Shown here piece after piece: positions 13,550-16,665 of a stretch of 16,665 bases of DNA (position 1 is the first letter of the stretch; the number at the start of each line of letters is the position of its first letter). The position numbers and the translations under genes were made by a program. The DNA comes from Coprothermobacterota bacterium (GTDB taxonomy: Bacteria; Caldisericota; JANLFM01). The DNA lies in NCBI GenBank assembly GCA_026389415.1, contig JAPLHX010000150.1, positions 1-16,665 of the forward strand, in the 5' to 3' direction. Below the pieces are notes generated by a model, which was not told the DNA's origin, did no database searches, and saw nothing but the letters and a program-made list of their open reading frames with translations.

Positions 13550-14689
13550 CTACCAGGACAAATTCAGAATCGCTTCCAAATCAGCCAATGCCATCTCTTT
13601 CAGTTTTGTTTTGCGCCGTGATGGCGGAATGCTGGCGGCCATAGCCGGGATTTGTTCCCTGTCCACGCCCAATTCGCGCAATCGAGTGGCGGCTCCCCAG
13701 CGTTGTAGGCAGGAACGCATTCGCGCCGTGCCTTCCTTAACGCTGTCCGCGTCCCACACGTTGCGCGCCCATCGGGCAAATGTCGCGGGATAGGTCGGCT
13801 CCATATATTCGATCCAGGCCGGGTGAATCACCCCTAATCCCGCGCCGTGCGCCACCTGGGGATAGAATGCGCTGACTGTGTGCTCCAATCCGTGGGTCAT
13901 GAAATCGCCGACCATGGTGGCGCCACTGACGCCGTTTAAAGCCAGGGTTGCCGCCCAGGCCAGGTTGGCTCGGCTGGCATAGTCCTGGGGCTGTTGTTGC
14001 AACCGATCGGTTGCCACAACAATCGAACGCAGCAAAGACTCGTCCAGGGCCAGGGCCGTTTCCTGGTCGCGGGCGGAGAAATAGAATTCCATCACATGGG
14101 ACATCGCATCGATCGCCCCGTTGCGAGTTTGTTCCCAAGGCAAAGACAGTTGTGCCGAAGGATCCACAATGGAAACGGTGGGGTAGAAAAAGCGACTGCC
14201 GAGACCCCACTTCTTTCGCTCGGTTTGATGGGTTAGTACGGCGAAATGGTTCATCTCCGAGCCGGTGGCGGAAAGAGTGAGGATCACGAAGACGGGAAGG
14301 GCGCATTCAATCTTGACCGTTTCCTCGTAGGCCTGCCACAGATCTTCCAGGAATACACCCGCCGCAATCGCCTTGGCGGTATCGATGGCACTTCCGCCTC
14401 CGATGGCCAGCACTCCGTCCACTTTCCGTTTGCGGGCCTCGGCTACGCCTTCCAGCGCCTTATCCAGCGTGGGATTTGGTTGCACCCCCCAAAGTTCACC
14501 CCATTGAATTCCGGCGGAAGCCAAGGAAGCGGTTGCTCTTTCGTAGACGCCATTGGAGCGGATCGATCCTCCGCCGGCCACCAGTAGAAGGTTCCGGCAA
14601 CCCTTGGCGCCAATTTCGGAGCCGACAGTTTCGATCGTGTTGCGGCCGAAGACCAGCCGCGTGGGATTCTCGAGAATGAAGTTTTCCAT
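13550..14689 (-). CDS. Iron-containing (group III) alcohol dehydrogenase
   Basis: 379 residues, full length. It interconverts an alcohol and aldehyde with NAD(P), in the cytoplasm. FVFG-type start (NPTRLVFGRNTIE), GGGS (97-100) in AIGGGSAIDTAKAIA for the dinucleotide, and LSATGSEMNHFAV are family motifs. Metal ligands are D194 and H198 in GAIDAMSHVME, H266 in THGLEH and H281 in AHGAGLGV. Overall it is closest in style to butanol dehydrogenase/YqhD types; substrate unknown. The start ATG 14689 gives the family N-terminus but has no SD; a TAAAAT box lies 6 nt upstream. It is followed by the MBL remnant and is separated from the M24 peptidase gene by 133 bp that show only the box described separately. 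Confidence 0.94.
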   Translation of the reverse strand: MENFILENPTRLVFGRNTIETVGSEIGAKGCRNLLLVAGGGSIRSNGVYERATASLASAGIQWGELWGVQPNPTLDKALEGVAEARKRKVDGVLAIGGGSAIDTAKAIAAGVFLEDLWQAYEETVKIECALPVFVILTLSATGSEMNHFAVLTHQTERKKWGLGSRFFYPTVSIVDPSAQLSLPWEQTRNGAIDAMSHVMEFYFSARDQETALALDESLLRSIVVATDRLQQQPQDYASRANLAWAATLALNGVSGATMVGDFMTHGLEHTVSAFYPQVAHGAGLGVIHPAWIEYMEPTYPATFARWARNVWDADSVKEGTARMRSCLQRWGAATRLRELGVDREQIPAMAASIPPSRRKTKLKEMALADLEAILNLSW

Positions 14690-14695
14690 GGCATG

Positions 14696-14701
14696 ATTTT
14701 A
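14696..14701 (-). promoter_or_regulatory. -10-like box (TAAAAT) for a leaderless adh transcript
   Basis: On the minus strand TAAAAT ends 6 nt before the alcohol dehydrogenase ATG, with no SD between. The spacing matches the box in front of pfk (7 nt). No -35 is recognisable; TTGGCA lies 11 nt upstream, which is too close. Confidence 0.35.
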
Positions 14702-14822
14702 CCAGAGAAGTGTGCCAAATTCCGTGGAGCGATTTCGTCGTCTGCCGGAGATCTAAAGTTATAAGCTTTGCTGTGGTTCCAGGCTACCGTTTCGTTTGTG
14801 CAGCTTCAGCGCAGCATTGTAG

Positions 14823-15926
14823 CTATTTCACCATCAAATCCGTCGGGAACCGAGTGAGTATTAAGGGCCCCGACTCTTGAACAATCACGCAATCTTCAAT
14901 TCGCACGCCAAAACGCCCGGGTAGGTACACACCGGGTTCGATGCTGAAGCACATCCCGGTCCGCAACGGTTCCCGATTGCTGGACAACAGGTAGGGCTCT
15001 TCGTGGACATCTGTGCCCAATCCGTGTCCCAGCCGATGATTAAAATAGGGACCATAACCAGCCTGGGTAATATGATCGCGGGCAATCGTGTCCAACTCTC
15101 CCAAAGGAATCCCTGGCTTTATGGCCGCCAGCGCTTTTGCATGGGCGGTGCGAACCACATCGTAGACCCGGAGGAATTCGGGATCGGGTGGGCCCAGGTG
15201 AATCGTTCTCGTGATGTCGGAGTAATAATGATTCAGGCGCCCGCCAAAATCGATCACGACTGCATCCCCTTCCACCAGTTGCCGGTGGCCGGTACGATGA
15301 TGCGGCATCGCTCCGTTCGGGCCGGCGGCGACGATCGGCATCGGCGGGTCCGGTTCTACGCCTTGTTGCAACAGCGTAGAAATAAGGATCGAGGCAATCT
15401 CCAATTCCGTCTTTCCTGCCCGACATCCTTCGATGGCATAAGCGATCGCAATATCCGCCACCGCGCCCGCTTGTTGCAGGTGTTGGATTTCGCTTGCAAC
15501 CTTGGTCACCCGCAAGGACTTGATCGCATTTTCTTCAATTCCTACCGTCAGGGAAGGAAAAGCGCGCAGTAGGTCCAAGACCACCCTGGCCGGAACGCTG
15601 TGATCCAGGGAAATTGGCAGGTTTGTTGGTAGTTGTTTTACCTCCTTGCGGACGAGCAGCAAAGGATCCTCTCCGTCTTCCCAGGCCGAGATTTGCAGAT
15701 ACGGCACAAACGCAGCGAACTCCGCTTCGCTCATCTTGGGTACGATCAAACGGGGAGTGCCCTTCCCCGGGATGGAGAGTAAGAGCAATCGTTCCAATCC
15801 CAGGGGGCGGACCCCCAGCAGGTACGCAAAATTTGGGACAGCAGAGACAAACTGGGCGCCAATCTGTTGCAAACTAAGCGTTTCTTGAATCTGACAGATT
15901 CTGTTCAGATACAGTTCAATTTCCAT
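14823..15926 (-). CDS. M24 family Xaa-Pro aminopeptidase-like protein
   Basis: 367 residues with a creatinase-type N-terminal domain (1-145) and a pita-bread catalytic domain (about 150-367). The dinuclear metal ligands are all present: D226 (VIDFGG), D237 (YSDITRT), H301 (HRLGHGLG), E330 (SIEPGVY) and E344 (VRIEDCV). It removes N-terminal residues preceding proline, or is a related dipeptidase, in the cytoplasm. ATG 15926 is preceded by GGAAGGGAAAGG at a suitable distance. The upstream gap (15927-16150) contains only a short GCGGG/CCCGC hairpin just after the stalk-protein stop, without a T-tract, and no gene. Confidence 0.94.
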   Translation of the reverse strand: MEIELYLNRICQIQETLSLQQIGAQFVSAVPNFAYLLGVRPLGLERLLLLSIPGKGTPRLIVPKMSEAEFAAFVPYLQISAWEDGEDPLLLVRKEVKQLPTNLPISLDHSVPARVVLDLLRAFPSLTVGIEENAIKSLRVTKVASEIQHLQQAGAVADIAIAYAIEGCRAGKTELEIASILISTLLQQGVEPDPPMPIVAAGPNGAMPHHRTGHRQLVEGDAVVIDFGGRLNHYYSDITRTIHLGPPDPEFLRVYDVVRTAHAKALAAIKPGIPLGELDTIARDHITQAGYGPYFNHRLGHGLGTDVHEEPYLLSSNREPLRTGMCFSIEPGVYLPGRFGVRIEDCVIVQESGPLILTRFPTDLMVK

Positions 15927-16150
15927 GGCCTTTCCCTTCCAAGTCCTTAGTATCTTTGGTAGCGAAATGCTTTCACGGTCTGCTCACAACGAGCTGCTGA
16001 TGCAGCGGCTATCGGTTACTTGTGGAATAGGAAACGAGCAACCGGAGTGCGCGACTCGGTATTGACAATCTTTCACTGAAACCGGGCAAATCTGCCTGAA
16101 TTCTCTTCTCAAGGTTGAGGGAGCGGGTAAGCCCGCCTGCACGCGCCCGT

Positions 16151-16665
16151 TTACGGCGCAGGATAGGTGATCCGTGCCTCCTGCGGGGGCAACCATTCCA
16201 CCTTGGCGCCCAAATTCTCCGAAATGAAGCGCAGCGGCATCATCGTCCGCCCTGGGGATTGGATGAACGGAATGACGTTGGGATTGCCGGGATCGATCAA
16301 TACATAACTTCCGTTTACGGACGCAGAATTCTGTCCGATCCAGAGCTCGATTTTATTGCCTAGGTGGTTGATCTCCACCTTGTCTGGGGGGTACCAGTCC
16401 ACGGTAGCACCCAGCTCCTCGGCCGCATAGCGGATGGGGAGGAAAGTGCGGCTTTCCACGATCACCGGCCTGGTGTCCATCGTTTTAGGGGTAGTATCGA
16501 CGAAATAGGTGGTGTTCCCGATGAAAAAGTGCAAAACCAACGGCATTGGGCTCACGGTCAGCGTTGGTGCAGGTGGGATCACGGTAAGCGTTGGTGCAGG
16601 TGGGGTCACCTCCAGAGCCGCTGTCACCCAAACCGCTCCGTCGGCATCATCGGCAGAAGTGGTCC
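16151..16665 (-). CDS. Stalk-domain (copper amine oxidase N-like) protein, N-terminus cut by window edge
   Basis: The frame is open from the right edge to the stop at 16151 (171 codons), so the start lies outside the window. The last about 120 residues form two copies of the copper-amine-oxidase-N-type beta-module. Copy one is VIVESRTFLPIRYAAEELGA then VDWYPPDKVEINHLGNKIEL. Copy two is SPGRTMMPLRFISENLGAKV then EWLPPQEARITY. This module is common in secreted proteins and has nothing to do with catalysis. A Pro/Thr-rich linker before it contains PPAPTLTV twice, encoded by a 27-bp direct repeat. The function of the missing N-terminal region is unknown; an extracellular location is inferred from the domain type. 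Confidence 0.85.
   Translation of the reverse strand, partial: TTSADDADGAVWVTAALEVTPPAPTLTVIPPAPTLTVSPMPLVLHFFIGNTTYFVDTTPKTMDTRPVIVESRTFLPIRYAAEELGATVDWYPPDKVEINHLGNKIELWIGQNSASVNGSYVLIDPGNPNVIPFIQSPGRTMMPLRFISENLGAKVEWLPPQEARITYPAP
16552..16605. repeat. 27-bp direct repeat inside the stalk-protein linker
   Basis: Two adjacent 27-bp copies (16552-16578 and 16579-16605) differ at two positions and encode nine residues each (PPAPTLTV plus one). They make up the linker before the stalk modules and could vary in copy number by slippage. Confidence 0.85.

Noticed and set aside
14690..14720. Sigma-54 promoter (TTGGCAC) upstream of the alcohol dehydrogenase
   Set aside because: The -24-like TGGCAC is present but there is no GC at the required -12 position; the match fails by spacing and sequence.
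16120..16140. GCGGG/CCCGC hairpin after the stalk-protein gene as a terminator
   Set aside because: The stem is short and no T-tract follows on the minus strand.
1..16665. CRISPR array, tRNA or rRNA genes, complete insertion sequence
   Set aside because: No regularly spaced repeats, cloverleaf sequences, rRNA signatures or complete transposase with terminal repeats were seen on reading both strands.

Overview
The window (16,665 bp) is bacterial chromosome of moderate GC content from an organism I cannot name. Secreted proteins with copper-amine-oxidase-N-type and CBM9-like modules, a DUF885 lipoprotein, frequent GTG/TTG starts and good Shine-Dalgarno (SD) sites suggest a free-living or anaerobic bacterium, possibly from a little-cultivated phylum. 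No rRNA, tRNA, CRISPR array, prophage or complete insertion sequence is visible.

Layout. (1) 1-1242, minus: a secreted CBM9-like protein that runs off the left edge. Its upstream region carries a tiny leader ORF, a textbook intrinsic terminator and a TATAAT box. (2) 1580-5557, plus: an operon of 6-phosphofructokinase, an NtrB-like sensor kinase and an NtrC-like sigma-54 activator, joined by overlapping stop/start codons. The kinase frame is broken in its dimerisation domain. (3) 5618-6948, minus: a FmdB-type zinc ribbon coupled to an unknown membrane-anchored protein. (4) 7251-10408, minus: a secreted choloylglycine-hydrolase-family amidase, three small coupled ORFs (36, 19 and 71 codons) and a DUF885 lipoprotein hydrolase. 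Each stop overlaps or touches the next start. (5) 10409-11265: about 860 bp without an intact gene, holding a decayed WYL-regulator end, a Y1-transposase fragment and a strong hairpin. (6) 11266-13193, minus: an AlaX-type alanyl-tRNA editing protein and a class 1 isoprenoid-synthase-fold protein split by a frameshift. (7) 13221-13524, plus: an internally deleted MBL-fold gene. (8) 13550-16665, minus: an iron-type alcohol dehydrogenase, an M24 aminopeptidase and a stalk-domain protein cut by the right edge.

No complete new system stands out. The most distinctive points are the density of damaged genes (kinase, isoprenoid enzyme, WYL, MBL and transposase, plus an in-frame TGA in a signal peptide), the chain of coupled mini-ORFs, the leader ORF with terminator, and two genes (pfk and the alcohol dehydrogenase) that look leaderless. 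Several of the frame breaks could be sequencing errors, and the raw sequence alone cannot exclude this.
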